Shown here piece by piece: positions 8,226 through 16,100 of a DNA stretch of 24,839 nucleotides. The stretch is from NCBI GenBank assembly GCA_044450785.1, contig JBIOJM010000131.1, forward strand, positions 1-24,839, given 5' to 3'. This DNA is from JBIOJM01 sp044450785 (GTDB lineage Bacteria; Planctomycetota; Planctomycetia; Isosphaerales; Isosphaeraceae). Under the pieces are notes generated by a model. It searched no databases. It worked only from the letters and a program-made list of their open reading frames with translations, and was not told where the DNA came from. Positions within the stretch are counted from its first letter, which is position 1. Every line of letters begins with the position of its first letter. A program made the position numbers and the translations under genes.

Positions 8226-8665
8226 GCCGTTTTTTTTAACGTCCGCCGCACTGTCTCGTAACTTACAGATTCCACGATCCCCAACTCCACCACCTTCCGC
8301 GCCAGCAGGCGCAGCGTCCAGTTGGCATAGCCGGGCGGAGGCGATCCCAGCCGCGTGGCGATGATACGCGCCTCCTGCTCGCCACTGAGCAGCTTTTCGA
8401 CCGGCGGTGTGTCACGCCTGCTGCGGTCCAGCGCCTCTCGAAAGCCGTGCTCCACGAGGCGCTGACGCACGTTCTCGACGGTCTTCGTTCGGCAGCCGAA
8501 CGCCTCTGCGATCCGATGGTCGGTCCAGTTCCAGCCATCCGCGTCGGCCGTTAGCAAGATCTGCGCGCGACGCACCTTCTCGCTCGTACCCTTCAGCCTC
8601 TTGAGCACGATCACCAGCTCGTCCCGTTCCTGATCCGTCAGCCGGACGATATATTTCTTGTTCAT
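8222..8665 (-). CDS. IS630 transposase, N-terminal HTH frame
   Basis: A 147-residue protein from ATG 8665, chosen because GGAGG lies seven bases upstream; earlier in-frame starts lack one. It begins MNKKYIVRLTDQERDEL and contains LRLLARKVV and helix-turn-helix segments (HRIAEAFGCRTKTVENVRQR) used by IS630 enzymes to bind the terminal repeats. It ends RRTLKKTA at TGA 8222-8224, just past eight consecutive A residues on the coding strand. A -1 slip in that run gives LKKNGMTNRKIEYWVIPPEA, the normal continuation of the family. Whether the slip is programmed or a mutation cannot be decided here. Alone the product could bind DNA but not catalyse transposition. Confidence 0.8.
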   Translation of the reverse strand: MNKKYIVRLTDQERDELVIVLKRLKGTSEKVRRAQILLTADADGWNWTDHRIAEAFGCRTKTVENVRQRLVEHGFREALDRSRRDTPPVEKLLSGEQEARIIATRLGSPPPGYANWTLRLLARKVVELGIVESVSYETVRRTLKKTA

Positions 8666-8713
8666 GGGAAACCTCCGTGTTTCCCGCATCATCCCCGGTC
8701 GGGCAGAATTCCC

Positions 8714-8743
8714 CAACCCTAGTTTTTAGCTGTGACACAGCAC
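8714..8743 (-). repeat. Right terminal inverted repeat of the IS630 element
   Basis: Counterpart of 7771-7800. Read inward on the minus strand it begins GTGCTGTGTCACAGC and is followed outside by TA at 8744-8745. It lies 49 bp upstream of the transposase start at 8665, so the transposase promoter presumably lies in or near it. Confidence 0.85.
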
Positions 8744-8794
8744 TAGGGCGTCCTGGTCGTGTCTCCAGGGCGCCGCAGCGCTGTCCGGACCACC

Positions 8795-8839
8795 GCCGGC
8801 GATTCGCCGGCCCGAGCAATTTGCCGGAGCACGCTCGGG
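8795..8839 (-). terminator. Hairpin pair downstream of the TIGR03118-like gene
   Basis: Two adjacent GC-rich inverted repeats lie 31-75 bases past the stop of the minus-strand gene: GCCGGC-GATTC-GCCGGC at 8795-8811, and CCCGAGC at 8811-8817 pairing with GCTCGGG at 8833-8839. They share base 8811, so they could be alternative folds. There is no T-run after them in the minus-strand direction, so an intrinsic terminator is only a possibility. Confidence 0.3.
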
Positions 8840-8869
8840 TCGGCGAAACCGGTCCGACTCACGAAGGGA

Positions 8870-10063
8870 TCACGTGGGCTTGCTGACGGGCGTGATCGTG
8901 CCGTAGAGCCCGTCGTTCCCATTATCGATCCCTGCGGTGAAGAGCAGCGCGATCTTCGGCCCGGAAGCCCCCAGGCCGCTGCCGAAATGGATAGTCCGGA
9001 GCCCGGGGATTGTGAGCGGTTTGCCTTTCGGGTTGGCAAGCTTTCCCTTGAATCGTCCACTGAAGTTGTAGGCATCGATTTGCCCGGTGCTGAAATTGCC
9101 GACCAAGAGGTCGTTGCTGAACTTGCCGAAACCGGCGGGTGCTTGGTCCACTCCCCACGGTGATTGGAGGGGTCCCGACGCCCCGTTAGAGGCGATCTGT
9201 TTCACAAACGTGCCGTCGTTGGTGAACTCGGCGACCGCCCCACCCTGGAATTTGGGGCCTCGATACGTGACGATCAGCACGTTCCCGAGGTCGTGGACGC
9301 CATAGGGCGTAAACCCCTTGGGAAGCTTCGGATCGACGAAGTTGCCCGCGAGCGTCACTCGGTCAAAGGAACCGTTGTAGACCTCGATACCCGGGCTCGC
9401 TTTATCGTTGGCGGCGTAGATGTAATGCTGACCGCCGACGTTGCCGGCGGCCAGGCCGGTGTACTCCGCCGTCGAGCTGTTATTGACCATGATCTCGGCC
9501 GAGCTGTTGCCGCCTAAAGAGCCCGGATTCCAGCCCTCGATGGTGCCCTGGAGCGTGTCAAAGATGTACATGGCGGGAACGCTGGCGCCACCGGTCCCTG
9601 GGATCGAGAACTCCTCGGTAATATTGTAGACCACGCCGGTTGGGCCGGTCTGTTTGCCGGGGGCGACCGTGGGGATAGTCACCGTCAAGGGCGACTTCGT
9701 GACCGTGCTGCCGTCGGAGCTGATCTTGTACATCGTGGCTACGCCCGCACCTTGGTCGGCGACCCACACGTAAGGATCGTCGTGTTGGTCCTGTGGAAAG
9801 TTTATCTCCCAGGGGTTGACCAGGCTCGGGTCGGTGATCTGGGCCTTCTCCTTGGGGATGTCCGACACCAGGTTGGTTTGCTGGTAACCGCTGACGGGCT
9901 TCGGGTCGGGAACAGCGAAGTGCTTGTGGACCGCGAGATCATGCGCGGCCGACAACAGGGCACGCTCCTCGAGCCCCTCGACGGCCGGTCGGCGCGCGCG
10001 CGACCGCCGCTTGTGCTTGCCTTCGAACACGGCGTGCTGCAGAGTTCGAGTGGAATGACGCAT
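8870..10063 (-). CDS. TIGR03118-family secreted protein
   Basis: A 397-residue exported protein with an NHL/beta-propeller-like pattern and no known activity. The basic N-terminus is followed by EGLEERALLS at residues 30-38, the planctomycete surface-protein motif. The mature part matches the TIGR03118 family as I recall it: NLVSDIP near the start, DPSLVNPWEI, VWVADQGAGV, TGPTGVVYN, YTGLAAG, YAANDKASPGIEVY, PKGFTPYGV, LQSPWGV, APAGFGKFSNDLLVGNF and near the end TAGIDNGNDGLYG. The ATG at 10063 is preferred to the in-frame TTG at 10066 because a perfect GGAGGTGA lies six bases before the ATG. It stands alone; a short hairpin and module copy 2 lie upstream. The role (surface or matrix protein) is inference; family membership is fairly sure. 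Confidence 0.85.
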   Translation of the reverse strand: MRHSTRTLQHAVFEGKHKRRSRARRPAVEGLEERALLSAAHDLAVHKHFAVPDPKPVSGYQQTNLVSDIPKEKAQITDPSLVNPWEINFPQDQHDDPYVWVADQGAGVATMYKISSDGSTVTKSPLTVTIPTVAPGKQTGPTGVVYNITEEFSIPGTGGASVPAMYIFDTLQGTIEGWNPGSLGGNSSAEIMVNNSSTAEYTGLAAGNVGGQHYIYAANDKASPGIEVYNGSFDRVTLAGNFVDPKLPKGFTPYGVHDLGNVLIVTYRGPKFQGGAVAEFTNDGTFVKQIASNGASGPLQSPWGVDQAPAGFGKFSNDLLVGNFSTGQIDAYNFSGRFKGKLANPKGKPLTIPGLRTIHFGSGLGASGPKIALLFTAGIDNGNDGLYGTITPVSKPT

Positions 10064-10289
10064 CAATCACCTCCCCAGAAGAGATAGGCGAGAGAACTCT
10101 CGCTACGGCGAAACGCGAGACCGGAACCACGATCTGGGAACTACGTCGGTTTTCAGCCGAGTTTCCCAGACGTTTCGGCAAACCGAGGCGCGGCATTGTC
10201 GGAGGGACGCAGGAAATGACCCGGAACTGGATCGAGAAGGGACCTCGCCCGCCTCGTTTCTTGACATACGTGAGTTATAACGCGATTCC
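10064..10289. other. 5' region of the TIGR03118-like gene with two inverted repeats
   Basis: No supported gene. GCGAGA-GAAC-TCTCGC at 10088-10103 lies just upstream of the ribosome binding site at 10070-10074 and could fold in the mRNA. A second stem at 10134-10169 pairs CTGGGAA with TTCCCAG and TCGG with CCGA. A 47-codon minus-strand frame runs from the ATG in module copy 2 (10296) to about 10155, but its sequence does not look like protein. It may be a decayed gene or an untranslated leader. Confidence 0.4.
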
Positions 10290-10483
10290 GGTTCATGAGT
10301 GCTGTCTCCTCTCTCAGCAACCTCGGGGCGACGCGACGTGCGGCCGCCCATCATGAGAACCGCGCGCCGCGGCGGTTTGTCCACAGGGCGTGTGTTCCCT
10401 CCGACGGTTTTTTCCGCCGATGCGTCGTGGGACTGGTGTGCCGCTCCACCGGGTCGCTCTGTATCAAGGGCGGCAAGCGCTAC
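10290..10483 (-). repeat. 194-bp leader module, copy 2
   Basis: Gap-free 86% match to 7343-7536, in the same orientation. Its left boundary in transcription order coincides with the TAG stop (10480-10482) of the sigma-TPR gene, and it ends with GAGGAGACAGCACTC and ATG at 10296. Unlike copy 1, the ATG here opens only a 47-codon frame; the next real gene, the TIGR03118-like one, begins 230 bp further on. The TTGTCCACA box lies at 10377-10385. It may act as the promoter-leader of the TIGR03118-like gene or be the leftover of a lost small gene. Confidence 0.8.
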
Positions 10484-13068
10484 GGTGGGTCGGCGAAGAG
10501 CTCTTCCGTAGGGCGTTCAGGGGGCCTGGCTCGCTTGAGAAGGGCCTCGACGTCCGCCCAGAACGCCCGCCATTCCTTCTGCTCGGCCTCGGGGAGTTTC
10601 GCCAACGCCCCGGCTTCGCGGATTCCGGCCAGGTCGTTGTCCTGCTTCCAGTGATTCAGGGTCTGGGCAATGGCCGGACGTCCCTGGGGCGGGCCGGATT
10701 CGAGGAGCTTGCCCCAGGCCGCCTGCTCGGCCTTGAGCCAGCCGAGGGCCTGCCGTCGCAGCTTCGCCTTCGCGGCGTCGTCGGGGGGTGGCTCGTCCCT
10801 GGCTTGACCAGAAGCGGCCAGGGCGGCCGCGCAGGCGGCGTTGTAACGGTGCCCGGCCCGGCGGTCGTCGCCAAGCTTCGGATCGGCTTCCATGGCCCCG
10901 GCCCAGAACCGGGCGGCGGCGGCGAACCGTTTCGCATCGTAGCACATCTGAGCCAGGGCCAGGCGCTCGAGGACGTCTTTCGGGCGGTCTTCCCCCTTCA
11001 GCAAGGCCGGGAGCCGCGCGGCCAGCGCCGCCATCCGTTCGGCCTGGGCAACCCACTGCGCCGACGGGTGGCGCCAGCCGGGCTGTTTGGTCCCCAGCTC
11101 GTGCCCCCTGCGAAGCATGGCGAGCGAGCCGGCGTAGGCGCCTTGACTCCGGAGGGCCATGCCGAGGTTGACGTGGGCCAAGGCGAGGTCGGGCTTGAGC
11201 CGGATCGCCACGCGATATTCGGCGACGGCTAGGTCGAGTTTCCTCTGGACCTGCAGGGCGTTGCCGAGGTTGTGGTGGGCATCGGCGTAGTCGGGCCTGA
11301 GCCGGATCGCCTCGCGGTGGGCGGCGACGGCCTCGTTGAGCTTCCCCTGGCCGTTCAGGGCGATGCCGAGGTTGTAGTGGGCCAAGGGGAGGTCAGGCTT
11401 GAGCCGGATCGCCTCGCGGTATTCGGCGGCGGCTAGGTCGCGCTTCCCCTGGTCTTGCAGGGCGATGCCAAGGTTGATGTGGGCCGCGGCGAGATCGGGC
11501 TTGAGCCGGATCGCCTCGCGGTCGGCGGCGACGGCCTCGTCGAGCTTCCCCTGGTCCTTCAGGGCGATGCCGAGGTTGTTGTGGGCATCGGCGAAGTCGG
11601 GCTTGAGCCGGATCGCCTTGCGGTGGGCGGCGACGGCCTCGTCGAACTTCCCCTGGTCGTTCAGGGCGATGCCGAGGTTGTTGTGGGCTATGGCGAAGTC
11701 GGGCTTGAGCCGGATCGCCTCGCGGTGGGCGGCGACGGCTAGGTCGAGCTTCCCCTGGTCTTTCAGGGCATTGCCGAGGTTGGTGTGGGCCGCGGCGAAG
11801 CCGGGGTTGAGCCGGAACGCCTCGCGGATTTCGGCGACGGCCTCGCCCAGCTTCCCGTGGACCCTCAGGGCGATGCCCAGGTTGCCGTGGGCTTCGTCGC
11901 CGTCGGGGTTGAGCCGGATCGCCTCGCGGAATTCGGCGACGGCCAGGTCGAGCTTCCCCTGATCTTTCAGGACGTTGCCAAGATTGTTGCGGGCCGCGGC
12001 GAAATCAGGCTTGAGCCGGATCGCCTCGCGGAATTCGGCGACGGACTCCTCGATTTTCCCCTGGGTATACAGGGCATTGCCGAGGTTGCTGTGGGCCCCG
12101 GGGCTCCCGGGGCGGATCGCAACCGCGGCCGTCAGGTGCCGCACCGACTCCTCCGGGCGGGGGTACAGCTCGCTGAGTTGACCGGAACTGGCGCCGTGGA
12201 CTTGGCTCAGCTCATATTGTGCCCAAAATTCGGCCGGGTGGCGGGCCACGGCACGCCTCAGCACCCGAGCGGCCCGCTCGTGGTCCCCGGCACCCTTCTT
12301 GAGTTGAATCGCCAGCAAGATCAGGCTCGGCGCGGTCTGGGCGTCGAGGGCCTTCTGGTCGTCAGCCAGCCGCCGGAACTCGGCGAGCGCACTCGCGTCC
12401 GTGGTGCCGACCCTGGCGCGGAGGGCGTCGCGCCACGGGTCGGGATCGGCCGCACGTGCGGCGGCCACCAGCCGCCGCCAAGCTGCCTCTTCCCGCCGAG
12501 CCGATCGCCGGACGAAGGCCCAGTCGTCGAGGTAGCCGGCCAGCTCCATCGGCTCGGATCGCGCCGCCAGCCACTTGCCCGACTCGGCCGGCTCGGTCTT
12601 GTCGAGGTCGAGCCCGGCCTTGCGGAACGCGGCGGCGTACTCGGTGTCGGTCCGCTTCCGATCCCAGTGTTCGGCGCGGTTCCCCCGGATCGATTCGAGT
12701 TCCGCGAGCAAGGCGCGATCGGCCGCGAGCTGGCCAGCCTTGAGGGCGGCGGCGGCGCGCTCGCGCTCGTGGGCCAGGAAGTGGCGGCAGTCGGCGAGCA
12801 AGAACGACCGGAAGCGGCCCCGCGCCGGATCGGCCGAGGCTACCGTCCCGCGTTCGAGCAGGCGGGTGAAATACCCCTGCGTCAGGTCAAGGGCTTGCTC
12901 GGGACCGTTCCCCTTGCGGCGAATGTAGGCGTATAGCGGGAACCAGTACGCCGCGCACAACTCGGCCAGAGCCTCACCGGCACCCGGATTGGCCACGTCG
13001 CCGGCCGCGACCACCCGGCTCCAGTGGGTCGTTGGAAAGCCAGCCGGCGAGACGGAATCGTTCATCAT
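10480..13068 (-). CDS. Chimera of ECF sigma region 2 and a ten-unit TPR domain
   Basis: An 862-residue protein. Residues ~10-112 resemble the start of planctomycete ECF-type sigma factors: FPTTHWSRVVAAG, then LCAAYWFPLYAYIRRKGNGP, DLTQGYFTRLLER and GRFRSFLLADCRHFLAHERERA (region 2, core polymerase and -10 contacts). Region 4, the -35-binding helix-turn-helix, is absent. The protein switches at about residue 115 to DRALLAELESIRGNRAEHWD and onward, a segment normally found in the C-terminal tail of planctomycete Ser/Thr kinases. Ten 34-residue TPRs follow (about 319-646), then a helical tail ending ELFADPP. The ATG at 13068 is preferred over GTG 13134 because AAGG lies five bases upstream and sigma similarity begins just after. 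It lies 88 bp after the kinase gene on the same strand, so an adaptor role with the kinase or sigma factor is plausible inference. Confidence 0.8.
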   Translation of the reverse strand: MMNDSVSPAGFPTTHWSRVVAAGDVANPGAGEALAELCAAYWFPLYAYIRRKGNGPEQALDLTQGYFTRLLERGTVASADPARGRFRSFLLADCRHFLAHERERAAAALKAGQLAADRALLAELESIRGNRAEHWDRKRTDTEYAAAFRKAGLDLDKTEPAESGKWLAARSEPMELAGYLDDWAFVRRSARREEAAWRRLVAAARAADPDPWRDALRARVGTTDASALAEFRRLADDQKALDAQTAPSLILLAIQLKKGAGDHERAARVLRRAVARHPAEFWAQYELSQVHGASSGQLSELYPRPEESVRHLTAAVAIRPGSPGAHSNLGNALYTQGKIEESVAEFREAIRLKPDFAAARNNLGNVLKDQGKLDLAVAEFREAIRLNPDGDEAHGNLGIALRVHGKLGEAVAEIREAFRLNPGFAAAHTNLGNALKDQGKLDLAVAAHREAIRLKPDFAIAHNNLGIALNDQGKFDEAVAAHRKAIRLKPDFADAHNNLGIALKDQGKLDEAVAADREAIRLKPDLAAAHINLGIALQDQGKRDLAAAEYREAIRLKPDLPLAHYNLGIALNGQGKLNEAVAAHREAIRLRPDYADAHHNLGNALQVQRKLDLAVAEYRVAIRLKPDLALAHVNLGMALRSQGAYAGSLAMLRRGHELGTKQPGWRHPSAQWVAQAERMAALAARLPALLKGEDRPKDVLERLALAQMCYDAKRFAAAARFWAGAMEADPKLGDDRRAGHRYNAACAAALAASGQARDEPPPDDAAKAKLRRQALGWLKAEQAAWGKLLESGPPQGRPAIAQTLNHWKQDNDLAGIREAGALAKLPEAEQKEWRAFWADVEALLKRARPPERPTEELFADPP
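11130..12130 (-). repeat. Ten tandem 102-bp units encoding TPRs
   Basis: The block NLGxALxxQGKLDxAVAxxREAIRLKPD is encoded ten times with exact 102-bp spacing; the anchor (A/G)TGCCGAGGTTG-like sequence recurs from about 11161 to 12079. Many units stay close at the DNA level, including silent positions, pointing to recent expansion or gene conversion. The repeat lies wholly within the sigma-TPR gene. Confidence 0.9.
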
Positions 13069-13156
13069 GGGTACCTTGAGCCGGATGAACAGGAGAAAAG
13101 GGCCGGGGACGTCTCTGGTCATGAGCATCCCCACTTCAACTCACCCGCGGAATTCG

Positions 13157-16100
13157 CTACCGCGGGTCGGCGAAGACATCGTCCGGGAGGCCAGCACGTG
13201 GCCCGGCCAGCACGGCCTCGGCTTCGGCGCGGAAGGCCGCGAGCTGGCCGCCTCTTCGCTCGCCGAAGGCGGCCCGCTCCCCGGGTCTTCGCGCATAGGG
13301 GTCGGGGTGGTTTTGCATCCAGCGCGCGGCGCGCTCGAGCCAGGCGCGGCCCAGGTCGGCGTGGCCCAGCCGGTGATGAGCCATGGCGAGGAAGACGAGG
13401 TCACAGGCTTCAGTCTCACCACGGCCAGCGTCGAGGCTGCGCTCGAGGATGGTGATCGACTCGGCATACCGGCCAGCGCGATAGAGGGTGACGCCCAGGG
13501 TGCTCACGCAGACGGGATCCCACGGACTCAACTCGACCGCCCGGCGGGCCAGTGGCAGCGCCCGGTCGAGATCGCGCCCTTGCTCGGGCCCCGTCGCCAG
13601 CTCCCAGGCGCGGGCGGTGCAAACCTCGGACAGCCATTTTGGGAACAGGCGCTGGTCGGGGTCGAGCTTGAGCGCGGCCTCCAAGTCATCGATCGCCGGC
13701 TGTTTTTGTCCCAGTTCCAGATGGACGATTCCCCGAACAGCCCGAACGTGGGCGTCCATTGGCCGCAGGCGAATCGCATTCGTGAAGGCCTCGATCGCTT
13801 CCGGAAACCGCCTCAGTTTCGCCAGCGCATGAGCGCGGAGGTGATAGGCATGGGCGTCGTCGGGATCGCGCTTCAGCCGCGCGGTATGGCGCTCGAGCAC
13901 CACTTCGGACGGCTCGTTAACGATTTCGAGCTCGTCGGCCAGCGATCCGTAGTCGACCTGGAGAGGGGGCAGTTTTGGCGCCGACGATCTAGCAGGGTCG
14001 TCGTCGGAATAAGCCGGACTGTTCCAGTCGAGGCCCATGCGGTCGAGGTGCTCGCGGATGGCGCGAAGGTCCCATTCCTGCACGGCATGCGCGGCGCGGT
14101 TATTCATCACCAGGCGCGACCCGTCGGGGCTGAACGTCGCCCCCCACACGTCGCCCAGGTCGGGGCTCGTCAGCCGCGCGATCGTGTTGCCCGTCTCGGT
14201 CTCGACCAGGCGCAGGATCTTGTCCGGGTCCCGGACGAGGAGCATCTGGCCATCGGGGGTAAAACACAGACCCTCGCCGCCGATCTCCCGCCCCTCGCGC
14301 CAGGTCCCGACCTCCCAGAGCCGGCATGGCGAATTCGTGTTCATCAGCCATTTCCCATCAGGGCTGAATTGAACCTGCACGACACCATCGATCGCCAGCT
14401 CCTTCACGCGCATCGCATCACGCACGCGCCAGACCTGGGCGCCGTTGTGACCGTGGCTGCCGGTTGCAATCCACTCTCCGTCCGGGCTAACGGCAACACT
14501 GCGGACGTCGTCGAGTGACCTGAGCTGAAACACTCGGTCGGGGGTGCAGACGTGGGCACAGTCGATGTCGGCCAAAGCCACGACCCGGCCAAGCCTGTCC
14601 GCTGCGAGCGCGAAGTACCCCGACGCCAAGGGCAGCGTGCGTGGCGGGCCGAGGCGGAATTCACCGCGGAGGAGGTCGAGGCGCACCGGCCACCGCCGCA
14701 CACCGATCGCACCGCTCGTGAGCAACTCGCCGGAAGCCTCGAATGTGAGTTGTGGCGTGTTGCCGATCGTCAGGAAGCCGACCTCCGCGCCGCTGGCCAG
14801 GTCCCAGAGCACCACGCCCTGGCGGGTGCCGGCGGCCAAGATCCGGCCATCGTGGCGGATCGACAGGCCCTCAAAGAGACTTGGCCCGGTCGAGACGCTG
14901 AGCAAGGTCCGAAATTCGAGGGCCGGCTCGACCTGGTAAGGCGTGAGCCGCTCGCCCAGAGACAAGACGATTCGTCCGTCACGGCTGAAGTGACCAGGGA
15001 TCACAGAGTCGCCAGGCGCGCTGGGCCAGCTCCGACCCAGAATCGGGTCCCAGAGTCGCAGCCGCGAATCCCAGCCGTTGCTGGCCAGCAAGGTGCCGGC
15101 CGGGTGGAACCCCGAGCGCACGCCGCCGTTGGTGTGGCCCTCGAGAGTCGCCCGCCGATTGCCCGTGGCGGCGTCCCAGAGGTGGATCGTACGATCGCAC
15201 GCCGTCGCCAGCGTGGTGCCGTCGGGACTCCAGGCGACCCAGTCCCCGGCGATGGGCAAAGCGATCGACCGGACAAGCCGGCCCGTCTCCGTCTCGAGAA
15301 TCTGGCAGGTGGGCGTTTTCTCTTGGTAAAGGATCGCGATTCGGGCCCCGTCGCCACGGAAGTCCAGGTCGTGCGCCGGCGTCGGCCCGCGCCACCGCTG
15401 GCTGGGCTGACCCGTCGCCAGGTCATAGAGCACCGCGCCGTCGCCATGGGCCACGGCGATCCGGCGGCTGTCCGGGCTGAATCGGGTCGCGTGTCTCCAC
15501 GATACGGGGCCCGGATCGTTCAGGGCGACCGCGCGCCGGGCGATGTCCCAGACGGTCAGGGCGTAGCCGGGATAATGGCTGGTCGCCAGGTAGCGGCCGT
15601 CAGGGCTGAAGCCGAAGACCGCGACATCCCGATCGCCCTGGGCGTGAAAGCGGGCGACCTCCTCATCGTCGGCGACGCGGTGAACGCGGATCGTGCCATC
15701 CGTGAACCGGAGCGCATAGCGCGTCATGGTGGGGTCGAAGGCGACCAATTCGGTGCCCCGGGGCCTGCGGATGATCCGGCCGCCGGGCTCGGGTCTCAGG
15801 TCGGGCAGCGCCAGACAGGCGATCGCTTCATCGCGGAGCGGGTCGAGTCGCGCGGGGGGCAGCTTCAGATCGCGCGCGATCGCCGCGGCCTGGTCGAGTG
15901 CCGCCAGGCCGTCGAACCGCTGTCCGGCTTGCCGGCTGAACCGTTGGGCGCGGGCCCGGTCGTACAGCGCCTGGAAGAGCTGTTCGCGAGCCTCGATCCG
16001 CGCTCGGCGTTCCTGTGCCTCGGACTGTTTGACCTGCGACAAGGCCTGTCTGATCGTGTTGCGCTGATCGCGGAACGTCCAGGCCGCGATGGTTGAACCG

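Larger units (their letters stand above)
7771..8743 (-). mobile_element. IS630-family insertion sequence, internally deleted
   Basis: A 973-bp element bounded by TA on both sides (7769-7770 and 8744-8745), the target duplication expected for the IS630/Tc1 group. Its ends are imperfect inverted repeats of about 30 bp with five mismatches: the left end begins GTGCTTTGTCACAGC and the right end, read inward, begins GTGCTGTGTCACAGC. It carries an HTH-containing first frame and a catalytic second frame joined at an A8 run. It is somewhat shorter than the usual 1.1-1.2 kb because part of the catalytic domain is missing. It lies between two minus-strand surface-protein loci, 127 bp past the end of the TIGR03118-like gene, and interrupts no recognisable gene. 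Confidence 0.9.

Noticed and set aside
10261..10284. TTGACA followed by TATAAC on the plus strand as a promoter
   Set aside because: The boxes are only nine bases apart and no plus-strand gene follows.
10155..10296. 47-codon frame opened by the ATG of leader module copy 2
   Set aside because: Its translation has no secretion-type or other recognisable pattern and does not resemble the protein behind module copy 1; kept only as a note in the gap entry.
11130..12130. Regularly spaced repeats that might be a CRISPR array
   Set aside because: The 102-bp units have no unique spacers, are in frame and encode TPR motifs.
12989..14518. Long plus-strand frame over the kinase 3' end and chimera 5' end
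   Set aside because: It lies antisense to two well-supported genes and shows no recognisable protein content or ribosome binding site.
14552..16096. 514-codon plus-strand frame inside the kinase gene
   Set aside because: Antisense to the WD40 region; low-complexity Arg/Ala/Gly composition typical of a shadow frame.
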